Part shown: piece after piece, positions 26,815 through 35,449 of the stretch
Position numbering within the stretch: the first letter of the stretch is position 1
Layout: each line of letters starts with the position of its first letter
Assembly (NCBI GenBank): GCA_946887045.1
Contig: CAMPKC010000018.1
Coordinates: forward strand, 1-64,000
Length of the DNA: 64,000 bases
Direction: 5' to 3'
DNA from: an uncultured Sphingobacteriaceae bacterium
Lineage (GTDB): Bacteria; Bacteroidota; Bacteroidia; Sphingobacteriales; Sphingobacteriaceae
The notes under the pieces: generated by a model
The model's input: only the letters and a program-made list of their open reading frames with translations
Told to the model about the DNA's origin: nothing
The model's database searches: none
Program-made: the position numbers and the translations under genes

Positions 26815-28863
26815 ATGAAGAACTTAATAGTATGCTTATTGGGGATTTTAATTTCCAGTCTGGCAGCAACCGCTCAAATTGAAGAACCTGTAAAATGGTC
26901 CTTTTCATCAGTAAACCTTGGCGAAAATAAAGTAGAAATCAGAATGGTAGCTGATATTCAGCCAGGTTGGCATGTTTATTCTCAATTTATAGAAGAAGGA
27001 GGTCCTATTCCAACATCTTTCACCTTCACTCCCTCTAAAGATTACACCTTAATTGGAAAGGTTTCGGAATCACCGAAAGCAATAAGCAGCTTCGACACTA
27101 ATTTTAAGATGAAAATTGCCTGGCATGAAAAACAGGTTGTTTTTAAACAGCTTATTAAAGTAAATTATGCTGGTTCGATAAAGGGAACCGTGGAATTTAT
27201 GGTTTGTAACGACCAAAAATGTCTTCCCCCAGAGGAATTGGAGTTTAGTCTTCCGGTAGCTTACAAAGCTGCACCGGCTGTACTTACTCCTCCGGAGTTA
27301 ATTGCGAATGAAGGTACCCAGACAACTAGTACTCCCTTTCAGGATACATTAGAAAAAGCTAAAGTAGTTGCTCCCGACACTGTCGTTTCAAAAGCCTCAT
27401 CTGTAAAAAAACTGAGCGCAGAGCCTAAGGAAAAGGATAGCTCATTAATAGGAATTTTTATTGCCGGATTTATCGGAGGTTTGCTGGCTTTTTTCATGCC
27501 ATGTATTTACCCGATGATTCCACTTACTGTTTCGTTTTTCACGAAAAGAGCTGGTTCAAAAGCGAAAGGAGTGCAAAGTGCTCTGATATATGGAATTTCC
27601 ATCATCATCATATATGTTGCGCTCGGTTTGTTGATAACCGCGATTTTTGGTGCATCGGCGTTAAATGAAGCGGCGAGTAGTGCAGTATTCAATCTTTTGT
27701 TCTTCGCGATATTGATAATTTTTGCAATATCTTTTTTAGGAGCATTCGAAATAACCTTGCCATCGTCTCTGGTGAATAAAATGGACGAGAAATCGAATAA
27801 AGGCGGATTTGTTGGTTTGTTTTTCATGGCCTTTACCTTAGCTCTTGTGTCTTTTTCGTGCACCGGACCTATTATCGGAACGCTGTTAGTCGAGACAGTT
27901 TCTAAAGGTGCATATCTTGGTCCGGCAATAGGTATGCTGGGATTTTCAGCGGCCTTGGCGATACCTTTTACTCTTTTTGCAATTTTCCCATCCTGGTTAA
28001 AGGAAATGCCCAAATCTGGCGGATGGATGAATGCTGTGAAGGTTTCATTAGGTTTTTTAGAACTAGCACTGGCATTTAAATTTTTGTCGAACGTTGATTT
28101 AGCATATCATTGGAATATTTTGGATCGTGATATATTTTTGGTGATCTGGATCGTGATTTTTGGCGTTTGGGGATTATATCTTTTAGGTAAATTTAAACTC
28201 TCACATGATGTTGAAGTTGGATTTATTTCACTAACCAGGTTGTTTTTTGCCATGATGGTTTTAGGTTTTACGATTTATATGATACCAGGATTATGGGGAG
28301 CTCCTTTGAAAGGAATAAGCGCCTGGTTGCCTCCTCAAACAACTCAGGAGTTCGATCTGTATTCAAAATCATTCCAAACCTCGTCGGGGCATTTAACTCA
28401 AAAAAAATACGCTGAACTTTTTCATGCACCACATGGACTGGATGCTTTTTATGATTATGAAGAAGGCTTAGCTTATTCAAAAGCTGTTAACAAACCCGTT
28501 CTGCTTGATTTCACAGGCTGGAGCTGTACTAACTGCCGTAAAATGGAAGCATCTGTTTGGTCAGAAGCACAAGTTCTGAACCGTTTAAAAAACGAATATG
28601 TTATTATCTCCCTGTATGTGGATGACAAGACAGAATTAGCCGAAAACGAAAAATATGTTTCGGAAACCGGTAAAAAAATCAAAACTTTGGGCAACAAATG
28701 GAGCGATTTACAAACAAGGAATTTTAAAACAAATTCTCAGCCCTATTACGTAATCGTAAATTCTGAAGGTAAAACACTTGTTCCGCCTCAGGCCTTTAAT
28801 TTGGACGTAAAGAATTATATAGATTTCTTAGATAGCGGAATAGTCGCATTTTCTACACAATAA
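26815..28863 (+). CDS. DsbD-like thiol:disulfide interchange protein
   Basis: This 682-residue membrane protein passes electrons from cytoplasmic thioredoxin to the periplasm. A signal peptide (1-21) precedes a periplasmic DsbD-alpha-like domain (about 22-190). A polytopic CcdA/DsbD core follows (about 208-500) with the paired cysteines in FMPCIYPMIP and SFSCTGPIIG. The C-terminal thioredoxin domain has the CxxC SCTNCRKM near 570. It ends 1 nt before pfkA. Confidence 0.93.
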   Translation: MKNLIVCLLGILISSLAATAQIEEPVKWSFSSVNLGENKVEIRMVADIQPGWHVYSQFIEEGGPIPTSFTFTPSKDYTLIGKVSESPKAISSFDTNFKMKIAWHEKQVVFKQLIKVNYAGSIKGTVEFMVCNDQKCLPPEELEFSLPVAYKAAPAVLTPPELIANEGTQTTSTPFQDTLEKAKVVAPDTVVSKASSVKKLSAEPKEKDSSLIGIFIAGFIGGLLAFFMPCIYPMIPLTVSFFTKRAGSKAKGVQSALIYGISIIIIYVALGLLITAIFGASALNEAASSAVFNLLFFAILIIFAISFLGAFEITLPSSLVNKMDEKSNKGGFVGLFFMAFTLALVSFSCTGPIIGTLLVETVSKGAYLGPAIGMLGFSAALAIPFTLFAIFPSWLKEMPKSGGWMNAVKVSLGFLELALAFKFLSNVDLAYHWNILDRDIFLVIWIVIFGVWGLYLLGKFKLSHDVEVGFISLTRLFFAMMVLGFTIYMIPGLWGAPLKGISAWLPPQTTQEFDLYSKSFQTSSGHLTQKKYAELFHAPHGLDAFYDYEEGLAYSKAVNKPVLLDFTGWSCTNCRKMEASVWSEAQVLNRLKNEYVIISLYVDDKTELAENEKYVSETGKKIKTLGNKWSDLQTRNFKTNSQPYYVIVNSEGKTLVPPQAFNLDVKNYIDFLDSGIVAFSTQ

Positions 28864-28864
28864 T

Positions 28865-29839
28865 ATGAGCGAAATAAAAAACATAGGTGTTTTAACCTCG
28901 GGTGGTGATGCACCCGGAATGAATGCTGCCATAAGGGCGGTCGTTAGGGCAGGTTTATACTATAATCTTCAGGTAACCGGAATTATGCGTGGTTTTGAAG
29001 GTATGCTGAATGGTGAGTTTATTACCATGGATCGTAAATCAGTAGCCAATATCATTCAACGAGGAGGAACAGTCCTGAAGACATTCCGAAGCGAAGCTTT
29101 TAGGACTAAAGAAGGCCGGCTCCGTGCCTATGAACAATTGCAGAAAAATAATATCGATGCCGTTGTAGTAATTGGAGGAGAAGGTAGCTTCACCGGTGCT
29201 CAGGCTTTTATTCAGGAGTTTAACTTTCCAATTGTCGGTATTCCCGGAACCATAGATAACGACTTAATTGGAACCGATTTTACCATTGGATACGATACCG
29301 CTATAAATACGGTGATTGATGCGGTCGATAAGATCAGGGATACGGCCGAGTCTCATGACAGATTATTTATCGTGGAGGTAATGGGACGCGATTCGGGGCT
29401 TATTGCTTTACGGAGCGGAATTGGCGCCGGAGCGGAGGCTATTCTGATCCCCGAGTCAAAGACAGATACAGAACATTTATTTAAGCGGTTAGAAGAGGGC
29501 CGGAAAGACAAATCTTCAAAAATTATCATAGTTGCTGAAGGCGATAATGCAGGCGGATTTGAGATCGCGTCGCAAATTAAAGAGAAGTTCCCTAACTATG
29601 ATACCCGATTGTCGATTTTAGGGCACATCCAACGTGGTGGTCGTCCTTCGTGTATGGATCGGGTATTGGCGAGCAGAACAGGAGTTGCGGCCGTAGAAGC
29701 TCTGATGAGCGGACGTAAAGGCGAAATGATAGGGATTGTTAATGGTAATATACATTACACACCTTTTCATAATGCAATTAAGCATATTTCTGAAGTGAAT
29801 CCTTCTCTTTTGAAAATTCTAGATATACTATCACTTTAA
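28865..29839 (+). CDS. pfkA: ATP-dependent 6-phosphofructokinase
   Basis: The 324-residue glycolytic enzyme phosphorylates fructose-6-phosphate. It has [16 protein letters not shown] at the N-terminus, the catalytic [14 protein letters not shown], the sugar-binding [11 protein letters not shown] and [11 protein letters not shown]. The Gly at the ATP-site position (GGEGSFTGA) fits an ATP- rather than pyrophosphate-dependent enzyme. It is in an operon with birA, the dsbD-like gene and gmhA. Confidence 0.97.
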   Translation: MSEIKNIGVLTSGGDAPGMNAAIRAVVRAGLYYNLQVTGIMRGFEGMLNGEFITMDRKSVANIIQRGGTVLKTFRSEAFRTKEGRLRAYEQLQKNNIDAVVVIGGEGSFTGAQAFIQEFNFPIVGIPGTIDNDLIGTDFTIGYDTAINTVIDAVDKIRDTAESHDRLFIVEVMGRDSGLIALRSGIGAGAEAILIPESKTDTEHLFKRLEEGRKDKSSKIIIVAEGDNAGGFEIASQIKEKFPNYDTRLSILGHIQRGGRPSCMDRVLASRTGVAAVEALMSGRKGEMIGIVNGNIHYTPFHNAIKHISEVNPSLLKILDILSL

Positions 29840-29861
29840 CACTCTTGTCGACAAGTCTTTA

Positions 29862-30428
29862 ATGCATAACATTAAGCAACATTTCCTGGAAGCTCAGGCA
29901 GTTTTAAATGCTTTTTTAGCTGATGAGGAAAATTTTATCAAGATTAAAGCGGCAGGTGATATTTTATCTGACGCTATAAAATCTGGCAATAAAGTGATAT
30001 CCTGCGGAAACGGCGGTTCGATGTGTGATGCCATGCATTTTGCAGAAGAGCTTTCCGGCCGTTACAGAGGCGACAGAAGGGCCTTACCAGCATTGTCTAT
30101 CTCTGATCCTTCACATTTGTCTTGTGTTTCAAATGATTATGGATATGCATTTGTTTTTTCCCGGATGGTAGAAGCAATCGGGCAGCAAAATGATGTGCTG
30201 TTCGCGATAAGCACCAGTGGAAATTCGGAAAATATTCTTAACGCCATTAAGAGCGCAAGGGAAAAAGGAATGAAAGTAATTGGCCTTACCGGGAAAGAAG
30301 GAGGGAAAATGGCATCTTTATGCGATGTGGAAATCAGGGCCCCTAAGTCTGAGTTTTCTGATAGAGCCCAGGAAATACACATTAAAGTGATCCATTGCCT
30401 GATAGATTATATCGAGCGCGGGCTTTAA
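29862..30428 (+). CDS. gmhA: Phosphoheptose isomerase (sedoheptulose-7-phosphate isomerase)
   Basis: A SIS-domain isomerase of 188 residues, the normal length of GmhA. It converts sedoheptulose-7-phosphate to heptose-7-phosphate for LPS core. Characteristic stretches are [21 protein letters not shown] with active-site residues, [12 protein letters not shown], and the SIS phosphate-binding [11 protein letters not shown]. It closes the birA-dsbD-pfkA-gmhA run. Confidence 0.93.
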   Translation: MHNIKQHFLEAQAVLNAFLADEENFIKIKAAGDILSDAIKSGNKVISCGNGGSMCDAMHFAEELSGRYRGDRRALPALSISDPSHLSCVSNDYGYAFVFSRMVEAIGQQNDVLFAISTSGNSENILNAIKSAREKGMKVIGLTGKEGGKMASLCDVEIRAPKSEFSDRAQEIHIKVIHCLIDYIERGL

Positions 30429-30543
30429 TAGTTTTAGGCGTACGGTTTTTGTCGATCAAATCATAAGATGTAGTAGTTGGATTGAGCTTTTTAGTAAACA
30501 GTATAAAAACAGGCATTTATCTTTTTTTAATTGATATAATTAC

Positions 30544-30604
30544 TATCTTTGCAGCCCCGCAGAATACACTCCGGGAACTATGTTGAATACATAAACAAAA
30601 AGAA
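30544..30604 (+). promoter_or_regulatory. rpsP promoter and leader
   Basis: TATCTTTG (30544-30551) is an exact -7 match. The 53-nt leader can form two small hairpins, CCCG/CGGG and TATGT/ACATA, before the ATG at 30605. Ribosomal protein leaders often mediate feedback; that is only a guess here. Confidence 0.5.
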
Positions 30605-31192
30605 ATGGCAACTAAAATCAGATTGCAAAGATTCGGTAAAAAAGGAAAGCCTTTTTACCATGTAGTAGTGGCAGATTCTCGTTCTCCCAGAGACGGAAAG
30701 TTCATTGAGCGTTTAGGTTCTTACAACCCAAACACCAACCCTGCTACAATCGATATTAATTTCGAAAAAGCATTAGAGTGGGTAAACAGCGGTGCACAAC
30801 CTACGGATACTTGTCGTGCTATACTTTCTTACAAAGGTGTTCTTTACAAAAAACATCTTGAAGGCGGTGTTAAAAAAGGTGCTTTAACTGCAGAGCAGGC
30901 AGAAGCCAAATTTAACGAGTGGGTACAAGGAAAAGGTGCTAAGATTGAAGGCAAAAAAGAAAGCTTAAGCTCTTCTAAAGAAGAAGCAAGAAAAGCTGCT
31001 TTAGCTGCTGAATCTAAGAAAAAACAAGACAGAGCTGCTGCATTAGCTGCAAAGAATGCTCCTGTTGCTGAAGAGGTTGTAGAGGAAGAAGTTGCTGAAA
31101 CAGAAGTTGCTCCAGAAGCTGCTACTGAAACAGAAGTTGCAGCTGAAGCTCCAGCCGAAACTGAAGAAACTCCGGCTAAAGACGCTGAGTAG
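30605..31192 (+). CDS. rpsP: 30S ribosomal protein S16 with long C-terminal extension
   Basis: The first 80 or so residues are the S16 core ([20 protein letters not shown], then [10 protein letters not shown]). The protein continues to 195 residues with a Lys/Ala-rich then Glu/Ala-rich tail containing repeats of the EVA/EAA type. Extended S16 tails are common in Bacteroidota and probably disordered. A terminator separates it from rimM. Confidence 0.97.
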   Translation: MATKIRLQRFGKKGKPFYHVVVADSRSPRDGKFIERLGSYNPNTNPATIDINFEKALEWVNSGAQPTDTCRAILSYKGVLYKKHLEGGVKKGALTAEQAEAKFNEWVQGKGAKIEGKKESLSSSKEEARKAALAAESKKKQDRAAALAAKNAPVAEEVVEEEVAETEVAPEAATETEVAAEAPAETEETPAKDAE

Positions 31193-31211
31193 TTTTCTAA
31201 TCTTATTTAAG

Positions 31212-31245
31212 GCGCCATTATGAAATATTCGTAATGGCGCTTTTA
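31212..31245 (+). terminator. Terminator between rpsP and rimM
   Basis: GCGCCATTA pairs with TAATGGCGC around an 11-nt loop, followed by TTTTATGTTT. Probably partial, since rimM and trmD usually follow rpsP in one operon. Confidence 0.8.
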
Positions 31246-31309
31246 TGTTTATAGCGTTGGACTAGCACGCTTTCTCAAGTCTAATGTCTCACATCTCACA
31301 TCTTTAAAA

Positions 31310-31837
31310 ATGAATATTGAAGACAGTTTTTATATAGGATACATTACAAAAACCAAGGGTCTTAAAGGTGAGGTTCAGGTGTATTTTGAATTCGACCAAT
31401 ATGAAGAACTGGAACTCGACTCTGTATTTCTGGAGATTAATAACAAATTGGTTCCTTTTTTTACTTCTACCTATAAATTGCAAGCTAATAAAACCGGGTA
31501 TTTTTATTTTGAAGATGTAGACACCATTGAAAAGGCTGAAAAGCTGGTTCGGAAACAACTATATCTCCCAAATACAAAAATGCCGGAGCGCGGAGAGGAC
31601 GAATTTTTTTATACCGATCTTAAAGGCTATATCGTACATGATGAGAAGTACGGGGAGTTAGGAGAAATAGTTGAAGTGCATGAATATCCTCAGCAATTTA
31701 TTGCGGTGGTGCCTTATAAATTTACTGAGATAATGTTCCCTTTAAATGATGAAATAATTCAGGAAATTGATGAGGAGGAGGGAGTACTGAAAGTTATTCT
31801 TCCTGACGGCTTGATTGAAGTTTATACTAATCAATAG
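31310..31837 (+). CDS. rimM: 16S rRNA processing protein RimM
   Basis: The 175-residue protein assists 30S head maturation and binds S19. It has an N-terminal barrel (YIGYITKTKGLKGEVQVYF) and a C-terminal PRC-barrel (DLKGYIVHDEKYGELGEIVEV, then IMFPLNDEIIQEID). Between rpsP and trmD, its conserved position. Confidence 0.94.
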   Translation: MNIEDSFYIGYITKTKGLKGEVQVYFEFDQYEELELDSVFLEINNKLVPFFTSTYKLQANKTGYFYFEDVDTIEKAEKLVRKQLYLPNTKMPERGEDEFFYTDLKGYIVHDEKYGELGEIVEVHEYPQQFIAVVPYKFTEIMFPLNDEIIQEIDEEEGVLKVILPDGLIEVYTNQ

Positions 31838-31858
31838 GCTTGTTCCGGCTGCTATCTT

Positions 31859-31866
31859 TATCTTTG
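31859..31866 (+). promoter_or_regulatory. trmD -7 element (TATCTTTG), possibly leaderless
   Basis: An exact TAnnTTTG match ending 4 nt before the trmD ATG. A TTG at 31840-31842 leaves 16 nt of spacing, shorter than ideal. Confidence 0.45.
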
Positions 31867-31870
31867 TAAA

Positions 31871-32548
31871 ATGCGTTTTGATATAATCACCGTCCTCCCC
31901 GCTTTACTTGAAAGTCCTTTTGCTCATTCAATTTTACAACGTGCACAAAACAAAGGACTTGTGGAAATAGTGGTACATAATCTTCGCGATTATTCTACCA
32001 ATAAGCATAAGAATGTTGATGATTATCCCTACGGTGGTGGAAGTGGGATGGTGATGTCTATAGAACCGTTTGCAGCTTGTATCGAAAAATTGAAGTCTGA
32101 GAGAGATTACGATGAAGTAATATTTATGAGTCCGGATGGGGATGTTTTAAGCCAGAGTATTGCCAATCACCTTTCCTCAAAAAAGAATATAATAATCCTT
32201 GCCGGGCATTATAAAGGAATTGATCAGCGGATCCGCGACATTTTCGTTACGCGTGAAATTTCTATTGGAGATTATGTTCTGTCGGGCGGCGAATTGCCTG
32301 CTGCAGTTTTGGTGGATGCTGTTGTAAGGCTAATCCCCGGTGTGTTATCTGATGAGACATCTGCGTTATCAGACTCTTTTCAGGGGGAGCTGTTAGATGC
32401 ACCCATTTATACTCGTCCGGCTGATTGGAAAGGTCACAAAGTGCCTGATATCCTATTAAGTGGAAATCCTGCTAAGATTGATGCCTGGCGTGATGAGCAG
32501 GCTCTGGAAAGAACCAAACAGCGTAGGCCAGACCTTTTAAAGGATTAG
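31871..32548 (+). CDS. trmD: tRNA (guanine-N1)-methyltransferase
   Basis: At 225 residues, it methylates G37 of tRNAs reading codons that begin with C or G, preventing frameshifts. The trefoil-knot SAM site is clear: [23 protein letters not shown] and [12 protein letters not shown]. Its last 4 nt overlap the end of the convergent helix-turn-helix gene. rplS, its usual neighbour, is 1.5 kb away. Confidence 0.97.
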   Translation: MRFDIITVLPALLESPFAHSILQRAQNKGLVEIVVHNLRDYSTNKHKNVDDYPYGGGSGMVMSIEPFAACIEKLKSERDYDEVIFMSPDGDVLSQSIANHLSSKKNIIILAGHYKGIDQRIRDIFVTREISIGDYVLSGGELPAAVLVDAVVRLIPGVLSDETSALSDSFQGELLDAPIYTRPADWKGHKVPDILLSGNPAKIDAWRDEQALERTKQRRPDLLKD

Positions 32549-32886
32549 CTTTTCCTGCTTAAAAGTTCAATTATTCTTTCTTTATCCTGTATTTGATTTT
32601 TTAACGTGGTAGCCAATTCTCGGCAACTGTTAAGTTCAGATCGTAAACTTGAATATTCTACCCTTTCTTCTGAAACCATATTTTCAAAATCACCCTCCTC
32701 TAAAAAGAAAGTTGAGGCGGGAACCTTTAGTACTTCCGCCATTTTTCTAATATCCGTGTACTTTATCGAGCCTTTAACTAAACTCAGCTTTAGGCCATCA
32801 AAGGTTTTATTCATTTCCGCTGCAAGCCAACTTAAGGAACGGTTCTGATCTTTAAGAGATTTGTCTACTATGTCTTTAAGTTTCAT
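32545..32886 (-). CDS. Small DNA-binding (XRE-like) protein with C-terminal coiled coil
   Basis: The protein has 113 residues from the ATG at 32886. Residues about 1-65 look like a helix-turn-helix of the XRE/Cro type ([22 protein letters not shown], then [13 protein letters not shown]). Residues about 75-113 are a heptad-rich helix ([20 protein letters not shown]), probably for dimerisation. The function is unknown. It is divergent from a second helix-turn-helix gene across 137 nt containing a perfect inverted repeat. Confidence 0.7.
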   Translation of the reverse strand: MKLKDIVDKSLKDQNRSLSWLAAEMNKTFDGLKLSLVKGSIKYTDIRKMAEVLKVPASTFFLEEGDFENMVSEERVEYSSLRSELNSCRELATTLKNQIQDKERIIELLSRKS

Positions 32887-32967
32887 ATAAATGAACAAAA
32901 ATTTTGTTTATCAAATTTAATGTATAATTTTATAAGTATTATTTACCTATAAAACTTTGATACGTCT

Positions 32968-32998
32968 CAATATTTTATGTTTTTATCGCAAAATATTG
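32968..32998. promoter_or_regulatory. Candidate operator: perfect 9-bp inverted repeat
   Basis: CAATATTTT and AAAATATTG are exact reverse complements separated by 13 nt, in the gap between two divergent helix-turn-helix genes. A second dyad, AACAAAA-A-TTTTGTT, lies at about 32894-32908. AT-richness raises the chance background. Confidence 0.4.
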
Positions 32999-33023
32999 GT
33001 ACAAGATACAAATTTTTGACATT

Positions 33024-33290
33024 ATGTTTAAATACTGTATTAACGATCTTTTAATTCAATTGCCAATGAAAGATTATCGGAAAGCGATAAAGATACTACC
33101 TAAAGCCCTGAATGTTTCGGTTAATACGTTTTCAAATTATAGAAACATACGAATTAACGATGAGCAGGATATCCCTCATCAAAAGGTGGTATTGATAGAA
33201 AAGATGTTCGGTTTAGAAGCCGGCAAGCTGGAAAACTTCACGCTTAAATATAAACCCCTAAAGCAATTATTGGAAGAATGGGAGGAATAA
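33024..33290 (+). CDS. Small helix-turn-helix-like protein
   Basis: A protein of 88 residues, or 74 if it starts at the internal Met15. The pattern IKILPKALNVSVNTFSNYRNI resembles a Cro/XRE recognition helix, followed by IPHQKVVLIEKMFGLEAGKL. The nearest family cannot be named. The stop lies 13 nt inside the next gene, so the two are translationally coupled. Confidence 0.6.
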   Translation: MFKYCINDLLIQLPMKDYRKAIKILPKALNVSVNTFSNYRNIRINDEQDIPHQKVVLIEKMFGLEAGKLENFTLKYKPLKQLLEEWEE

Positions 33291-33946
33291 AAAGCGAAGA
33301 TATGTCGACGAATTCGAAACTACTTAATTTAATGACGAGTGATTTAAAAGGTCCCTTCAGCTGCCTGGTTGAATCTTTGGGAATGCTGCAAGGGGCTGCA
33401 GCGGAACATTATCTGAGTCTGATGATTGAGTTAAGGAAGTATTTGAACTCAAAAATTTCTGACGATATCGATTGGGCAGGATATCAATTTTCGGGTCAAA
33501 CCTGTTACTCATCAAATTTGAGATTTCAGATGAATCTAATTATTCAGATTATAAAATGTGCTAAAAAAGTAGGGCTTAATATTAGAAATAGTATAATAGA
33601 TTTTAAGGGAATTAATATTGATCTGGTATTATTCGGATTTATTCTTTGCAAGCTTTTATTGTTAATCGTAGAGTGTTGTGATGGAGATGATGAGATTGAG
33701 ATAAGCGCTGCTAAAAAGGATAATCGGATTGTGATTTCTATAACAGCTAGTGGGGCGACACTTTTTAAGAAATTGGGTCAGATTTGTTTAAACTATAGTG
33801 TTGAAACCGCCGATACAAAGGCAAATACTACCTTGAATTCATGTTATGAGATTCTTAGTATCAATGGCGGTAATTTATGGTCAGAAAGCTCTGAGCTAGA
33901 AGGATTAAAACTTTATTTCAGTATGCCGGCGAATAAAAAACATTAA
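33278..33946 (+). CDS. Degenerate histidine-kinase-like protein (no catalytic His)
   Basis: A 222-residue soluble protein. Residues 15-30, LLNLMTSDLKGPFSCL, align with the H-box of sensor kinases (..HDLKxPL) but carry Ser21 where the phospho-accepting His should be. The C-terminal half has the outline of a HATPase domain, ending NSCYEILSINGGNLWSES and LKLYFSMP, like the last G-box region of Bacteroidota kinases. The N-box Asn and the GxG loops are missing. It should bind neither phosphate nor ATP in the usual way; a scaffold or partner for the coupled helix-turn-helix protein is possible. An ATG at 33302 is an alternative start. Confidence 0.6.
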   Translation: MGGIKSEDMSTNSKLLNLMTSDLKGPFSCLVESLGMLQGAAAEHYLSLMIELRKYLNSKISDDIDWAGYQFSGQTCYSSNLRFQMNLIIQIIKCAKKVGLNIRNSIIDFKGINIDLVLFGFILCKLLLLIVECCDGDDEIEISAAKKDNRIVISITASGATLFKKLGQICLNYSVETADTKANTTLNSCYEILSINGGNLWSESSELEGLKLYFSMPANKKH

Positions 33947-33992
33947 TTGGAAAAATTTTAAAACTGCTCTTTCATTATTAAAATAAAATCCC

Positions 33993-34028
33993 TAATATTG
34001 CAGTCCGATTTTTAGGGAATAAAAATCG
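33993..34028 (+). promoter_or_regulatory. rplS promoter and leader hairpin
   Basis: TAATATTG (33993-34000, one mismatch to TAnnTTTG) is followed by CGATTTTTA/TAAAAATCG, a perfect 9-bp stem with a GGGAA loop (34006-34028), 18 nt before rplS. No T-run follows, so it is not a terminator; it could be a feedback site for L19. Confidence 0.45.
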
Positions 34029-34046
34029 TATTAAGAGCTTAAAATC

Positions 34047-34394
34047 ATGGATTTAGTAAAATTTGTTGAAGAGCAGGCCATTGCAAAAAAAGAAGTTCCT
34101 GCATTCAAATCTGGCGATACTGTAAGTGTACACTATAAAATCCGCGAAGGAAATAAAGAGCGTATTCAGATTTATCAGGGAGTAGTTATACAACGTAACG
34201 GTGTTAACGCCAATGAAACTTTTACTGTACGTAAAATGTCGAACGGTGTAGGAGTAGAGCGTATTTTTCCAATCAACTCTCCAAACATTGAGAAAGTTGA
34301 AGTTAATAATCGCGGTAAAGTTCGCAGAGCGAAATTGTTCTACTTACGTGCATTAACTGGTAAGGCTGCCCGTATTAAATCTAAAAGAGTTTAA
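34047..34394 (+). CDS. rplS: 50S ribosomal protein L19
   Basis: The 115-residue protein sits at the 30S-50S interface. It has the typical [37 protein letters not shown] and [16 protein letters not shown]. It is separated from trmD by three regulatory genes and has its own likely promoter and a terminator. Confidence 0.98.
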   Translation: MDLVKFVEEQAIAKKEVPAFKSGDTVSVHYKIREGNKERIQIYQGVVIQRNGVNANETFTVRKMSNGVGVERIFPINSPNIEKVEVNNRGKVRRAKLFYLRALTGKAARIKSKRV

Positions 34395-34421
34395 TAAAAA
34401 CTTTACATTCGTCTTCGAATT

Positions 34422-34457
34422 AAAAAAAGCGCCTGAATATTTTCAAGCGCTTTTTTT
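34422..34457 (+). terminator. rplS terminator
   Basis: AAAAAAAGCGC and GCGCTTTTTTT, extended by TGAA/TTCA with one mismatch, and a full T-run. Confidence 0.92.
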
Positions 34458-34535
34458 ATGGATGTTTATAAAAAAATTGTTTGGCTGATTTAAGCCGCGG
34501 CTAACCGTTTAACTACTTCTGTGTAGCTTACGCTT

Positions 34536-34739
34536 TTACTGCGTTTTTTTTGCTGTCGCAGACACCTTGCCTTTACTGTCCGGAGAGCAATGGCTGGCTT
34601 TAGATTCTTCCTCTTTCGTGCATGCTTTTTTACCCTGGCAGCATTCTTTACCATCAGCTTTCTTTTGTGCGGGTTTGGTCTGAGCAGAGGCGACAGTAAT
34701 TGTAAAAACTGCCATTAAAAATAAAATCTTTCTCATCAT
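34536..34739 (-). CDS. Secreted small Cys- and Lys-rich protein
   Basis: The product is 67 residues long with a signal peptide (about 1-20, ending ASAQ). The mature part is short, strongly basic and holds four cysteines (CC, C, C) among lysines (KECCQGKKACTKEEE). A metal- or thiol-related role is possible but unproven. It lies 16 nt downstream of psd and may be cotranscribed. Confidence 0.6.
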   Translation of the reverse strand: MMRKILFLMAVFTITVASAQTKPAQKKADGKECCQGKKACTKEEESKASHCSPDSKGKVSATAKKTQ

Positions 34740-34754
34740 TTATGTATTTTGGAT

Positions 34755-35411
34755 TTAAAACTCTCCAAGCACAGTAATCCCGCCTTGAACAGTGTCGCCT
34801 ATCTTCACATTTATTTTAGTTCCCAGCGGCAAAAATACATCTACCCGTGAGCCAAATTTTATGAATCCGAACTGGTCCCCCTGTTTAACTTCATCACCTT
34901 CCTTAACGTACCATACTATTCTGCGGGCAAGTGCACCGGCTATCTGCCTGAATAGTACAGGTACTCCAGATTTACTTTCGATTACAATTGTAGTGCGTTC
35001 ATTATCTGTTGATGATTTGGGGTCCCAAGCTACCAGGTATTTACCTTTGTGATATTTAACGAATTTCACAATCCCAGAAATGGGATTTCTATTTACATGT
35101 ACATTAATAGGCGACATAAAAATAGAAACCTGTATACGTTTATCCTTAAAATATTCAGTTTCTTCGGTTTCTTCAATTACAACAACTTTGCCGTCAGCCG
35201 GACAAATAATATGTTTATCATTTTGAGCCCAATTCCTGCTCGGACTTCTGAAAAATTGTAAAATAATTATGAAAAATGCGAAAGATAGAATATAAACTAG
35301 CCAGCGAATCAGTTGAGAGTCAGGGTTGTAGTAGTGAACAAGGGCATTGGCTATAAAGATAAGCAGAACAGTTAGAGCAAGAGATGTATATCCTTCTTTG
35401 TGGATTGTCAT
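34755..35411 (-). CDS. psd: Phosphatidylserine decarboxylase (short, archaeal-like type)
   Basis: The 218-residue membrane-associated enzyme forms phosphatidylethanolamine from phosphatidylserine. Two hydrophobic helices (about 10-50) precede the catalytic domain with ICPADGKVV, FMSPINVHVNR and the C-terminal IKFGSRVDVFLP, whose Gly-Ser pair is the self-cleavage site that yields the pyruvoyl group. Length and motif fit the PSD-A (short) class. No pssA gene is visible nearby. Confidence 0.94.
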   Translation of the reverse strand: MTIHKEGYTSLALTVLLIFIANALVHYYNPDSQLIRWLVYILSFAFFIIILQFFRSPSRNWAQNDKHIICPADGKVVVIEETEETEYFKDKRIQVSIFMSPINVHVNRNPISGIVKFVKYHKGKYLVAWDPKSSTDNERTTIVIESKSGVPVLFRQIAGALARRIVWYVKEGDEVKQGDQFGFIKFGSRVDVFLPLGTKINVKIGDTVQGGITVLGEF

Positions 35412-35449
35412 TTTTTAAAATTTTTCAAAGATGCTAAAAATAATATAAA

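Noticed and set aside
31020..31190. Tandem repeat at the end of rpsP
   Set aside because: It encodes the low-complexity Glu/Ala tail of S16, in frame and typical of the phylum.
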